Under the pieces are notes generated by a model. The model was not told where the DNA came from. It did not search any database and saw only the letters and a program-made list of their open reading frames with translations. The position numbers were made by a program, and so were the translations under genes. Source: Nitrospirota bacterium (lineage in GTDB: Bacteria > Nitrospirota > Thermodesulfovibrionia > Thermodesulfovibrionales > JdFR-85). From it: DNA of 46,619 bases. The stretch is from assembly GCA_013151495.1 (NCBI GenBank), contig JAADIE010000081.1, forward strand, positions 1-46,619, written 5' to 3'. Each line of letters starts with the position of its first letter. Within the stretch, counting starts at the first letter, position 1. Of the stretch, positions 34,074-42,836 are shown piece by piece.

Positions 34074-34127
34074 AGGAAGATATATTAACTGAAACCTTTA
34101 GAGGTAGGTCAAGAAGGGAAAAATAAA

Positions 34128-34160
34128 AAGGCAGGCTTCCTTTGAAGCCTGCCTTTTTTT
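34128..34160 (-). terminator. rho-independent terminator after groEL (bidirectional shape)
   Basis: A perfect 12-base stem (AAGGCAGGCTTC / GAAGCCTGCCTT) with loop CTTT lies 12 bases after the groEL stop. On the minus strand it is followed by a T-rich run; on the plus strand by seven T, so it could stop transcription from both sides. Confidence 0.92.
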
Positions 34161-34171
34161 GTGGATTTATC

Positions 34172-35797
34172 TTAGTACATATCCATTCCTGCACCGGCAC
34201 CTGGCATCTTTTCTTCCTTTTCAGGAATCTCTGTGATCATCACCTCGGTTGTGATCATCAGTGATGCCACGGATGCAGCATTCTGAAGTGCGGTCCTTGA
34301 GACCTTGGTTGGGTCTATTATACCGGCCTTCATCATGTCTGTGAACTCCTCTTTCTGGGCATCAAAGCCGTAGTTGATGTCATTGGATTCCTTGACCTTT
34401 TCAACGATTATAGCACCTTCGAGGCCGGCATTGGAGACAATCTGCTTGATTGGTTCTTCAAGGGCCTTCTTGACTATTTCAACACCAATCTGCTGATCAC
34501 CCTCAAGTTTGAGTTTTTCAAGAGCTGGGATACACCTGAGCAGTGCAACACCACCACCAGGTACTATGCCCTCTTCCACGGCAGCCCTGGTTGCATGGAG
34601 GGCATCCTCAACCCTGGCCTTCTTCTCCTTCATCTCTGCCTCTGTAGCAGCACCAACATTGATTACTGCCACACCACCGGCCAGCTTGGCAAGCCTTTCC
34701 TGAAGCTTTTCTCTGTCGTAGTCAGATGTGGTCTCTTCGATCTGGGTCTTGATCTGCTTGATTCTGCCCTGGATCTTGGCAGGATCACCTGCACCCTCAA
34801 CAATGGTTGTATTTTCCTTATCTATTGTAACTTTCTTGGCACGACCCAGATCCTCGATCCTCACATTTTCAAGCTTCATACCCACATCTTCTGAGATGAC
34901 CGTACCACCAGTGAGGATTGCAATATCCTCGAGCATGGCCTTTCTTCTTTCGCCAAAGCCCGGGGCCTTGACAGCGCAAACCTGCAGGGTTCCACGCAGT
35001 TTGTTTACTACCAGTGTTGCAAGGGCCTCACCCTCAACATCCTCTGCAATGATGAGTAGTGGTTTGCCCATCTTGGCAATCTGCTCGAGCAGAGGAATGA
35101 GGTCGCGCATGCTGGAGATCTTCTTGTCATGAAGCAGGATAAATACATCCTCCAGGTTGCACTCCATCCTCTCAGGATCAGTGATGAAATATGGAGAGAT
35201 GTAGCCTCTGTCAAACTGCATACCCTCAACAACATCCAGTGTTGTCTCAAGGCCCTTTGCCTCTTCAACGGTGATAACACCGTCTTTACCAACCTTATCC
35301 ATTGCCTCGGCGATAAGCTCGCCAATGGAAGGGTCGTTGTTTGCAGAAATGGTACCAACCTGGGCTATCTCCTTTTTGTCCTGAACAGACTTGCTCATCT
35401 TCTTGAGCTCTTCCACTGCTGCCTCTACAGCCTTGTCAATACCTCTTTTCAGATCCATTGGGTTGGCACCAGCTGCTACATTCTTCATACCCTCTTTGTA
35501 GATTGCATAGGCAAGTACTGTTGCAGTGGTTGTACCATCACCTGCTGCATCTGAGGTCTTGGATGCCACCTCTCTCACAAGCTGGGCACCCATGTTCTCG
35601 AATGGGTCTTTAAGCTCGATCTCTTTTGCAACGGTAACACCATCTTTTGTGATGGTTGGTGCACCGAATTTTTTGTCAATAATTACATTTCTGCCTTTTG
35701 GCCCTAAGGTGGCCTTTACTGCATCTGTTAGGATTGTAACACCCTTTAGAATCGCATTCCTTGCTTCCTCGTCAAATACAAGCTGTTTTGCTGCCAT
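34172..35797 (-). CDS. groL: chaperonin GroEL
   Basis: The 541-residue Hsp60 chaperonin is complete: K-G-V-x-I-L-T-D-A-V-K near 18, the ATP-site D-G-T-T-T-A near 85, A-N-N-D-P near 149, P-G-G-G-V-A near 413, and a Met/Gly-containing tail ending G-A-G-M-D-M-Y rather than long GGM repeats. It lies 18 bases after groES under CIRCE control and ends in a strong terminator. Confidence 0.98.
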   Translation of the reverse strand: MAAKQLVFDEEARNAILKGVTILTDAVKATLGPKGRNVIIDKKFGAPTITKDGVTVAKEIELKDPFENMGAQLVREVASKTSDAAGDGTTTATVLAYAIYKEGMKNVAAGANPMDLKRGIDKAVEAAVEELKKMSKSVQDKKEIAQVGTISANNDPSIGELIAEAMDKVGKDGVITVEEAKGLETTLDVVEGMQFDRGYISPYFITDPERMECNLEDVFILLHDKKISSMRDLIPLLEQIAKMGKPLLIIAEDVEGEALATLVVNKLRGTLQVCAVKAPGFGERRKAMLEDIAILTGGTVISEDVGMKLENVRIEDLGRAKKVTIDKENTTIVEGAGDPAKIQGRIKQIKTQIEETTSDYDREKLQERLAKLAGGVAVINVGAATEAEMKEKKARVEDALHATRAAVEEGIVPGGGVALLRCIPALEKLKLEGDQQIGVEIVKKALEEPIKQIVSNAGLEGAIIVEKVKESNDINYGFDAQKEEFTDMMKAGIIDPTKVSRTALQNAASVASLMITTEVMITEIPEKEEKMPGAGAGMDMY

Positions 35798-35815
35798 ACT
35801 ACCCTACCTCCTTTC

Positions 35816-36079
35816 TTATTCTTCAACTATTCCTAAGATGTCCTCTTCTTTGATGATCAGGTACTCGGTACCATTCATCTTGACCTTTGAGCCAGCATAC
35901 CTGTCGAACATTACCTCGTCACCAACCTTGACCTCTTTTACCTCAGAACCAACAGCCTCCACCTTACCCCTCTGAGGTTTCTCCTTGGCAGTGTCTGGCA
36001 CATAAATGCCACCTGGAGTCTTCTCAACCTCTTCAGTGTAGGATAAAAAGACCCTGTCTTTTAAAGGTTTGAACTTCAT
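35816..36079 (-). CDS. groS: co-chaperonin GroES
   Basis: The 87-residue lid protein of GroEL starts F-K-P-L-x-D-R-V and has the mobile loop T-P-G-G-I-Y-V-P-D near residue 20 and G-D-E-V-M-F near 52. AAAGGAG lies upstream, and a CIRCE operator is 39 bases before the ATG. Confidence 0.97.
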   Translation of the reverse strand: MKFKPLKDRVFLSYTEEVEKTPGGIYVPDTAKEKPQRGKVEAVGSEVKEVKVGDEVMFDRYAGSKVKMNGTEYLIIKEEDILGIVEE

Positions 36080-36117
36080 AGGCCTCCACTCCTTTCTTTA
36101 AAGATTTTTTAATTTTA

Positions 36118-36144
36118 TTAGCACTCACTCTTAGCGAGTGCTAA
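36118..36144 (-). promoter_or_regulatory. CIRCE operator (HrcA site)
   Basis: TTAGCACTC-N9-GAGTGCTAA is a perfect match to the CIRCE inverted repeat, the binding site of the heat-shock repressor HrcA. It overlaps the end of the groES -10 hexamer. hrcA itself is not in the window. Confidence 0.97.
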
Positions 36145-36172
36145 TATAATGGTTTTTTCAGGTTTTAGGCAA
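36143..36172 (-). promoter_or_regulatory. groES-groEL promoter
   Basis: On the minus strand TTGCCT, an 18-base spacer and TATATT lie immediately before CIRCE; the last two bases of the -10 are the first two of the operator. HrcA bound there would block initiation. Confidence 0.65.
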
Positions 36173-36247
36173 GGGCATAAAAACCGAGAAATCAGGTATT
36201 ATTGGTAGATAGCTGCTGATATAGCAGAATAGTTTTTAAAATCAGAT

Positions 36248-37102
36248 TTATTGTCCTGAAAACTCCCTTTTTTTGCTTTCGAGAAAATTCTGTAATTCCT
36301 CCTGGAAGATATCTCTCTGTTTTCTTATATGTTCAGGTATACGCATGTTGTATAGCTTAAGGCCCTCGTTTAGCTGGGCGCTGAAGACCTCCTGGAATGT
36401 GCCGTTAAGGATTGCCTCTTTGACCTTCTCGGGATTATAAAGAAGTATATCGGCCAGGATGGTTTTTACCAGTCTTCTTGCACGCTCAATGCCTTCGTCC
36501 GGGGATGAAGGTTCGGGTGCAGTTGGTTGTGGTTTTTCCGGGGCCTTTTGTTCAGATGGTGTCAGTTTTCTTTCTGCAGTAGGTTTTATACCAGCCTCAA
36601 GGTTCTTAACCTTCTGGATGAGCAGCTCCCTTATTTCATGGGTTTCTATGTAATCGTCTGCGCCGTGGAGATTTTCGGGCCTTCTTCTGTATTTGTCCTT
36701 GTCATATACACTACCAATAAGGATTACCTTAATATCTGAGGTCTCCTTTCTTTCCTTGATCCTTTTGCAGACCTCAAATCCGTAAATCTTAGGAAGTGTA
36801 ACATCTATTATCACCAGGAAAGGGTGTTCTTTCATTGCCTTTACCATGGCGTCTATACCGTCCTTGGAGACAAGCACCTCATAACCCTGGGCCCTTAATA
36901 CATCGGTACAGTCCTTTATGACATTGTCGTCCTGATGTGCCACGAGCACAAGGGACTTGTTTAGTTCTTTGAACTTCTTTTTTGCCTTCTTTACTAAAAA
37001 TACAGTGGTACATTTAGGACAGCGGAATCTGCTTCCCTCGGGTGAGACCTTTTCATCGGGTATCTTAAGTTTTACCTTGCACTTTGGACATACAACAATC
37101 AC
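36248..37102 (-). CDS. zinc-ribbon plus receiver-domain protein
   Basis: The 284-residue protein begins with a zinc ribbon (C-P-K-C near 5 and C-P-K-C near 28, MJ0042-like spacing), followed by a receiver-like domain (about 48-170) with acidic A-H-Q-D-D near 58, the phospho-acceptor Asp in I-I-D-V-T-L-P near 99, and no clear conserved Lys in the usual K-P position. A Pro-rich linker (about 178-205) leads to a C-terminal helical region (about 205-284) I cannot assign. There is no DNA-binding output domain. It starts 4 bases after the rhomboid gene, so the two are co-transcribed. It is a candidate signalling adaptor; the partner is unknown. Confidence 0.8.
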   Translation of the reverse strand: MIVVCPKCKVKLKIPDEKVSPEGSRFRCPKCTTVFLVKKAKKKFKELNKSLVLVAHQDDNVIKDCTDVLRAQGYEVLVSKDGIDAMVKAMKEHPFLVIIDVTLPKIYGFEVCKRIKERKETSDIKVILIGSVYDKDKYRRRPENLHGADDYIETHEIRELLIQKVKNLEAGIKPTAERKLTPSEQKAPEKPQPTAPEPSSPDEGIERARRLVKTILADILLYNPEKVKEAILNGTFQEVFSAQLNEGLKLYNMRIPEHIRKQRDIFQEELQNFLESKKREFSGQ

Positions 37103-37106
37103 TTTT

Positions 37107-37790
37107 CTACCTCCATCTTCTTAATGGCCTGCCTCTTTTTGGTAACCAGAGTTTAATGGTTAACAGTCCAAAAAAGAAACCTCCAATATGAGCAAACCAG
37201 GCAACGCCTCCCTCTAATCCAGCGCCCTTGCTGAGCAGACCGTTTAGAATCTGTATCAAACCCCAGAAACCAATAACTATTATAGCAGGAACCGTAATTA
37301 TCTCGATAAAAAACCCAAAGAATATTAAAGTATGCACTTTTGCATGTGGATAAAGCAAGAGGTAGGCCCCAAGTACACCAGCCACAGCTCCGCTTGCTCC
37401 AACCATTGGTATGGTGGACTGGGGTGAACTGAGGGCATGGGCATAGGATGCTATAATGCCTGAGAGCAGGTAAAATATAAGAAATCGTATGTGCCCAAGC
37501 CGGTCTTCCACATTGTTTCCAAAGATCCACAGATAAAGCATGTTTCCTATAATATGAAAAAAGCCACCGTGCATGAACATGGATGTAAAAAGAGTTATTG
37601 GTGCTGGCACTGGTTGAGGTGATTTTAAGCTGAGCAGAAATTTCGGTACAGCCCCATAATTGTAGACCACATACTGAAGCCCCCTGGGATGGAATATCTC
37701 CCAGAGGAAAACAAGGCTATTTATAACAATCAGCAGGATTGTAACATAGGGAAATCGTTCGGTCGGATTGTCATCTTTAAAGGGTATCAT
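37107..37790 (-). CDS. rhomboid family intramembrane protease
   Basis: The 227-residue membrane protein has six or so hydrophobic segments, with the catalytic serine in G-A-S-G-A-V near 132 and the catalytic histidine in A-H-I-G-G near 205. N-terminal P-F-K-D-x-N-P and the H-G-G-F-F-H-I-x-G-N-M near 74 are typical of the family. It probably cleaves membrane-tethered substrates, but the substrate is not known. It heads a two-gene operon. Confidence 0.92.
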   Translation of the reverse strand: MIPFKDDNPTERFPYVTILLIVINSLVFLWEIFHPRGLQYVVYNYGAVPKFLLSLKSPQPVPAPITLFTSMFMHGGFFHIIGNMLYLWIFGNNVEDRLGHIRFLIFYLLSGIIASYAHALSSPQSTIPMVGASGAVAGVLGAYLLLYPHAKVHTLIFFGFFIEIITVPAIIVIGFWGLIQILNGLLSKGAGLEGGVAWFAHIGGFFFGLLTIKLWLPKRGRPLRRWR

Positions 37791-37932
37791 TTGATTGTTA
37801 AATTATATGAAATGCTCGGGGTTATGTCAATATAAATTTTGGAATTTAACTTATTAATCAAGCGGTTATAAGAATGTTTTAATGTAATATTTTTACTACC
37901 GTATGCTACTGTCAAAGAAACAAATATTTTTC

Positions 37933-37961
37933 TTGACAAATTTAAATAAAAATGATTTAAT
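37933..37961 (+). promoter_or_regulatory. sigma-70 promoter of the HD-GYP gene
   Basis: Perfect TTGACA (37933-37938), 17-base spacer, TTTAAT (37956-37961; five of six). The start would be near 37968, about 4 bases before the ATG at 37972. The surroundings are very AT-rich, so chance -10-like matches are easier here. Confidence 0.6.
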
Positions 37962-37971
37962 TATTAAAATT

Positions 37972-38991
37972 ATGTTAAAAAACCTTACATTTCCGGTTAC
38001 ACCTTCCGTTCTGATTGTTGATGACATACTGTCCAATTTGGAGTTGATTGAGGCAGTAGTTAAAGGGGAGGGTTACGAGGTTTTAAAGGCAATGAATGCC
38101 CGCGATGCCATTTCCCTGTTCGAGGAAAGGCAACCAGACATTGCAGTGCTTGATGTTATGATGCCCGAAATTGATGGCTTCCAGCTCTGTCAGATCCTTA
38201 AAGATATGGCAGGAAAGAGATACTTTCCCATAATCCTGCTTACTGCTTTAAATGACAAGGAAAGCCGCATAAGGGGTATTGAATGTGGTGCTGATGATTT
38301 TATATCCAAGCCTTTCGAGCCAAGGGCCTTTCTTGCAAAGCTCAAGTCACTACTTAGAATCAAATTCCTCTATGATGAACTTGATCATTCCGAAAATATA
38401 ATTCTTACCCTTGCTGTTGCCCTTGAGGCCAGAGACCCATACACCAGAGGACATTCCACAAGGGTTGGTGACCTTTCAAGGGAATTTGCCGAATATATTG
38501 GTCTGAGCAATTATGACCAGGATATGATAAGGAAGGCAGGGCTTTTACATGACATCGGAAAAATTGGTCTAAGTGAGACCCTTCTACTTAAACCATCAAG
38601 GCTTACAGAACAGGAGCATGATGTAATAAAGAGGCATCCTATTATTGGGGAGGAGATCTGTAAACCCCTTAACTCTCTGCAAATGATTCTACCTGCCATC
38701 AGGCACCATCACGAGAGATGGGATGGAAAGGGGTTTCCTGATGGGTTAAAAGGAGATGAGATTCCTCTTTATGCAAGGATTCTTTCAATTGTGGATTCCT
38801 TTGATGCAATGCTTTCTGAAAGACCCTATCGAAAGGGAAGGTCCTTTCGTGAGGTTCTGGAGATCTTCAAACGAGAAAGAGAGTATGGTCAGTGGGACCC
38901 TGTACTGGTAGGCAATTTTATCGAAATGCTTAATGTACTTGGTGAGGAATATATTGTTAACAACAGGATTGCCTATAAACTGGAGCGTTAA
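37972..38991 (+). CDS. HD-GYP domain response regulator (c-di-GMP phosphodiesterase)
   Basis: The protein has a receiver domain (about 12-130; I-V-D-D near 14, phospho-acceptor in V-L-D-V-M-M-P near 59, Lys in I-S-K-P-F near 108) and an HD-GYP domain with H-D-I-G-K-I-G near 195, R-H-H-H-E-R-W-D-G-K-G-F-P near 243-255 and the variant G-x-P pattern in E-R-P-Y-R-K-G near 284. It is expected to hydrolyse c-di-GMP. The ORF track starts at 37903, but that places the promoter inside the coding region; ATG 37972 gives 339 residues. It ends in tandem stops 3 bases before the hybrid kinase gene, so the two form an operon. Confidence 0.93.
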   Translation: MLKNLTFPVTPSVLIVDDILSNLELIEAVVKGEGYEVLKAMNARDAISLFEERQPDIAVLDVMMPEIDGFQLCQILKDMAGKRYFPIILLTALNDKESRIRGIECGADDFISKPFEPRAFLAKLKSLLRIKFLYDELDHSENIILTLAVALEARDPYTRGHSTRVGDLSREFAEYIGLSNYDQDMIRKAGLLHDIGKIGLSETLLLKPSRLTEQEHDVIKRHPIIGEEICKPLNSLQMILPAIRHHHERWDGKGFPDGLKGDEIPLYARILSIVDSFDAMLSERPYRKGRSFREVLEIFKREREYGQWDPVLVGNFIEMLNVLGEEYIVNNRIAYKLER

Positions 38992-38994
38992 TAA

Positions 38995-41900
38995 ATGATC
39001 AAGATTGCCCTGGCTGGAGGGAATGTAGCAGGGGGAGCCTTAATTTCACTTCTTAGAACCGAGCCAAATGTAAAAGTAGTAGCCCTATATGAAGAAAAAG
39101 CCGATGCCCCTGCGGTTATGCTTGCCCGCAAATGGGGCATTCCTGTTTGTACAAGACTTGAAGAGCTATCTGAATATCGGCCATCACTGGTTATAAATGT
39201 AATTGAAGAAAATATAGAGGCAGAGCTTAAGAAGGCCCTTGGTGAGCAGATCGAGATTATCAATCCTGGAGCTGCTAAACTCCTCTGGGATTTTATTGAG
39301 CGCCAGAAAAAGGCACGGGTCGAGACAATAAAGACTATCCAGAATATGAATACCCTTATATCTCTGACCACTGAGGCCTCCAGAGGGATAGAGGCTCCTT
39401 TCCTTAAAAATGCACTCAAAAGAGCACTGGAGATTGCTGAGGCACCTGCTGGAAGCATTGTAACTTACAAAGATAACAAATTACAGCTTCAATGCGCAGT
39501 GGGGCTTAGTAAGAGATTTATTGAAAATACAAGCTGGGAGATGATCCCGGGTGGGCTTACAGAAAAGGTTGTTAAGGAGAAAAAGACTATAGAGATATAC
39601 GACACCCTGACCAGTGATTTCAACAACCCATCACTGATGATAGAAAATATCAGGGCAGTGCTTGCAATGCCCCTTGTAAGGGCAGACCAGTGTGTTGGCA
39701 TCCTGTTTGTGGATGACTTTAAGCCAAGAAGATTTTCAACAAGGCAAAAAACAGCCCTTACGCTTTTATGCAGGATAACCGCAAATACCATTTTCTGGCT
39801 TCACCAGGTTCAGGACATTATTACAGTACAGGCCAGTTTAGATGCTCTCATGGACAGTGTCAACGATCTTGTGTTGATTACTGATCTGGAGGGAATCATT
39901 ACAGACTGTAATAGCAGATTTCTGGATTACAACCTGAGTAAGGCTGATCTTGTAGGTAAATCAATTGCAGATGTGATCAGTACTGAAAGCAATGGATTTC
40001 TTAATGAGGTTATTAAGAAGAGATCGGTAGTACACGAGCTAAAAGTAAATCTGACTGAGGAACTAAGTAAAAGGGCGGAGATAGAGGAGTTGAAACTCAA
40101 TGCCTCTCCTGTTAAGGATAAGTCTGAAAAGGTTCACGGGTATATTTTTGTACTTGAGGATACAACAGAGCGGCTCAGGCTACTGAGTGAGCTTGAACAG
40201 GCGAAGGAGTCTCTGGAGTCCCTGAACCAGATGCTTGAGCAGAAGGTGGTGGAAAGAACTGAGGCCCTTGAAAGGATGAACAGAGAACTTGAAAAGGCCA
40301 ATCAACTAAAGAGCAGATTTATTGCTAATATGTCTCATGAGCTTCGTACCCCTCTGAACTCCATAATCGGTTTTTCTGATATCCTCCTTGAGGAGACCTT
40401 TGGCAGCCTCACGGATGAACAAAAACGTTATATAAGAAATATCCAGAACTCCGGAAAGCACCTCCTTGAACTAATAAACAATGTACTTGACCTTTCAAAG
40501 ATCGACTCCGGTAGATATGAGCTCCAGTATGAGACCTTTTTTGTGGATGAGGTAATTCATGAAGTGGTGGAGACAATGAAGCCTCTGGCAGAGTCCAAAT
40601 CCCTGTCAATTAACATAAATATAGATCCTGAGATAGACACCCTTACGGCAGACAGGGTAAAGATTAAACAGGTTCTTTATAATCTTATCTCCAATGCTAT
40701 AAAGTTTACTCCTGAAGGCGGTAGCATACTGATTACTGCCCAGAGGGAAAAGATAAATGATGAGGATGCCGTGAGATTTGCGGTTAAAGACACGGGTGTT
40801 GGTATTCCACCCGATGACATCGACAGGATTTTTGATGAGTTCGAGCAGATAGACACATCTCTTTCAAGGCAGTACGGAGGAGTGGGGCTTGGGCTTGCCC
40901 TTAGTAAAAGGCTGGTAGAGCTTCATGGTGGCAGGATCTCGGTAGAAAGTACCCTTGGTAAGGGGAGCACCTTTTATTTCAGCATACCAACAGCCAGAGA
41001 GGTACCAAAAGAGGAGCCTGTTGAGAGGCCAGAAGAGGTGCTCGAGGCTGTTAAGCTAAACTATCCATGGACCAAAAAAGAGGCCCCCTTAATACTGGTG
41101 GTTGAGGATGACCAGCCAACCATAGAGCTATTAACAATACACCTTACGCAGGCCGGGTATAAGGTGGCCCACGCCTTCAATGGCGAGGAGGCAATAGAGA
41201 AGGCCCGAACCCTGAAGCCCTTTGCCATCACCCTTGATGTGATGCTTCCAAAGAAAGACGGCTGGGAAGTACTGCAGGAGCTTAAAAGTGACGAGACAAC
41301 GGCAAACATTCCTGTTATTATACACTCCATAGTGGATAACAAGGATCTTGCCTTTGCCCTCGGTGCAACCGATTACATATTAAAACCACTGGATAAAGAT
41401 ATACTTATCGAGAAGCTAAATGAGCTTGCTGCCACAAAGGCAAAGAAGGGGCTGCCTGCAACAGTGCTTTTAATCGAGCCAAAAGAGGAGGAGGCCCAGA
41501 AACTAAAGGAGATCCTTCAGGACTCGGGCACAATAACCTATGTTGCCAAGGATTTGAAAAAGGGGATAGAGCTTGCCATTGCCATAAGGCCAAATCTGAT
41601 AATGGTGAGTGTCGATTCAGATGATACCGATGGTTTTGATGTCATACAGGAGCTGAAGGCCTCGCCTGCAACAAAGGATATCCCTATCTTTGTGCTTTCT
41701 GAAAGGGACCTTTCCGTTGAGGAGAGGCTTGACATGCTTGGTAAGATAGACAGGATTATGAAAAAGAGGGCCTTTGATACCAAAGAACTTATCGAGCATA
41801 TAAAAGAGCTTGAGATTATATACCCAAGAAGGGCCGGGCTTGTTGACGACCTTACAGGGCTTTTCAGCCATCGTTACTTCCATATCAGACTTGCCCAGGA

Positions 41901-42351
41901 AATAGAACGGGCAGAACGATATAAGTTGCCATTGATACTTGTGATGATAGATCTGGACCATTTTGGAAACTACATCGAAAAGGCCGGACAATACAATGCC
42001 AATATAGTACTTAAAAAGGTTGGAGATCTGCTAAAAAGAAATATCAGGGGCTCGGATATTGTTGTACGTTATGGAGGGGATTCCTTTGCAGTGGTACTTC
42101 CTAATACGGTACTGAATGCAGGCATTTCACTAAGCAACAGATTTAATGCTATTATAAAAAACTTCCCCTTTCCTCAGGAGGAGGTTCAGCCAAAGGGAAG
42201 AATTACTGCCAGTGCAGGACTGGCCTTTTATTCAGGGCAGTCTCCTGAGGAGTTGATACTCTGTGCAGAAAAGGCCCTTTCTTATGCAATAAGCAAAGGT
42301 GGCGATAGAGTTGAGGTATTCTCAAAGGAGATCGAAACATTCAAGATCTGA
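38995..42351 (+). CDS. multidomain hybrid kinase: Rossmann-GAF-PAS-HisKA-HATPase-REC-REC-GGDEF
   Basis: The 1118-residue cytoplasmic protein has, in order: a Rossmann-like dinucleotide-binding fold (1-105; A-L-A-G-G-N-V-A-G-G then V-V-A-L-Y-E-E), a GAF domain (about 115-270), a PAS domain (about 285-395), a coiled coil (395-440), HisKA with M-S-H-E-L-R-T-P (His about 447), HATPase (about 555-670; N-L-I-S-N-A-I-K-F, D-T-G-V-G-I), REC1 (about 697-815; phospho-acceptor in T-L-D-V-M-L-P near 746), a weaker REC2 (about 822-935; V-S-V-D-S-D-D, canonical P absent) and a GGDEF domain (about 945-1112) whose signature reads G-G-D-S-F while an R-G-S-D inhibitory site is kept. The last domain is therefore probably a c-di-GMP-binding or weakly active module. 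It follows the HD-GYP gene and overlaps ogt. Confidence 0.9.
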   Translation: MIKIALAGGNVAGGALISLLRTEPNVKVVALYEEKADAPAVMLARKWGIPVCTRLEELSEYRPSLVINVIEENIEAELKKALGEQIEIINPGAAKLLWDFIERQKKARVETIKTIQNMNTLISLTTEASRGIEAPFLKNALKRALEIAEAPAGSIVTYKDNKLQLQCAVGLSKRFIENTSWEMIPGGLTEKVVKEKKTIEIYDTLTSDFNNPSLMIENIRAVLAMPLVRADQCVGILFVDDFKPRRFSTRQKTALTLLCRITANTIFWLHQVQDIITVQASLDALMDSVNDLVLITDLEGIITDCNSRFLDYNLSKADLVGKSIADVISTESNGFLNEVIKKRSVVHELKVNLTEELSKRAEIEELKLNASPVKDKSEKVHGYIFVLEDTTERLRLLSELEQAKESLESLNQMLEQKVVERTEALERMNRELEKANQLKSRFIANMSHELRTPLNSIIGFSDILLEETFGSLTDEQKRYIRNIQNSGKHLLELINNVLDLSKIDSGRYELQYETFFVDEVIHEVVETMKPLAESKSLSININIDPEIDTLTADRVKIKQVLYNLISNAIKFTPEGGSILITAQREKINDEDAVRFAVKDTGVGIPPDDIDRIFDEFEQIDTSLSRQYGGVGLGLALSKRLVELHGGRISVESTLGKGSTFYFSIPTAREVPKEEPVERPEEVLEAVKLNYPWTKKEAPLILVVEDDQPTIELLTIHLTQAGYKVAHAFNGEEAIEKARTLKPFAITLDVMLPKKDGWEVLQELKSDETTANIPVIIHSIVDNKDLAFALGATDYILKPLDKDILIEKLNELAATKAKKGLPATVLLIEPKEEEAQKLKEILQDSGTITYVAKDLKKGIELAIAIRPNLIMVSVDSDDTDGFDVIQELKASPATKDIPIFVLSERDLSVEERLDMLGKIDRIMKKRAFDTKELIEHIKELEIIYPRRAGLVDDLTGLFSHRYFHIRLAQEIERAERYKLPLILVMIDLDHFGNYIEKAGQYNANIVLKKVGDLLKRNIRGSDIVVRYGGDSFAVVLPNTVLNAGISLSNRFNAIIKNFPFPQEEVQPKGRITASAGLAFYSGQSPEELILCAEKALSYAISKGGDRVEVFSKEIETFKI

Positions 42352-42829
42352 ACTGCTTTATGACTGTATTGAAACACCTGTTGGTCCGCTAAGCATAGTG
42401 TTTTATTATCCAGCCGGAAATACAACCAGGGCCTGTTTATTAAGGATAACCTTCTCACCAAGGGTTTCAGGTGCAAAAAAGACCCCTCTGCCAGAGTATA
42501 TCAAGAGGCAGTTCAGGGAGTATTTCAACGGCAATAGAAAGAGCTTTGATCTTTGTTATGAACTTAAAGGCAGCGAATTCGAAAAAGAGGTATGGGAGCT
42601 AACAGCATCCATACCCTATGGACAGACAAGAACCTATAAATGGATAGCTGAACAGTTAAAAAAGCCAGGTAGTGTCAGGGCAGTAGGGCAGGCCCTGAAG
42701 CGAAATGCCCTGCCCATTGTGGTTCCATGCCACAGGGTAATTATGTCGGATGGTGACATTGGTGGTTATTCGTCTGGCACGGAGATAAAGCGAAGACTGC
42801 TTGATTTAGAATACTACAGTAATCGATAG
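42299..42829 (+). CDS. ogt: methylated-DNA--protein-cysteine methyltransferase
   Basis: This DNA repair protein takes the methyl from O6-methylguanine onto its own cysteine. The active site P-C-H-R-V-I near residue 141 is present, preceded by the helix-turn-helix region with S-V-R-A-V-G-Q-A near 121 and followed by G-G-Y-S-S-G. The conserved N-terminal start of the family, D-x-I-E-T-P-V-G-x-L, begins near residue 22, so the GTG at 42299, inside the kinase gene, may overcall the start; no ATG is available between it and that point. Starts at TTG 42311 or a non-canonical codon near the kinase stop are alternatives. It ends 7 bases before a convergent gene. Confidence 0.88.
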   Translation: MAIELRYSQRRSKHSRSELLYDCIETPVGPLSIVFYYPAGNTTRACLLRITFSPRVSGAKKTPLPEYIKRQFREYFNGNRKSFDLCYELKGSEFEKEVWELTASIPYGQTRTYKWIAEQLKKPGSVRAVGQALKRNALPIVVPCHRVIMSDGDIGGYSSGTEIKRRLLDLEYYSNR

Positions 42830-42836
42830 CCCGGAG

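Noticed and set aside
34728-35132. 134-residue plus-strand ORF
   Set aside because: Antisense shadow of groEL; Ser/Pro-rich composition typical of complementary-strand translation.
36209-36224. CTGCT-N5-AGCAG hairpin as terminator of the zinc-ribbon gene
   Set aside because: It lies upstream of the minus-strand groES promoter and downstream T-tract is on the wrong strand for the gene that would need it.
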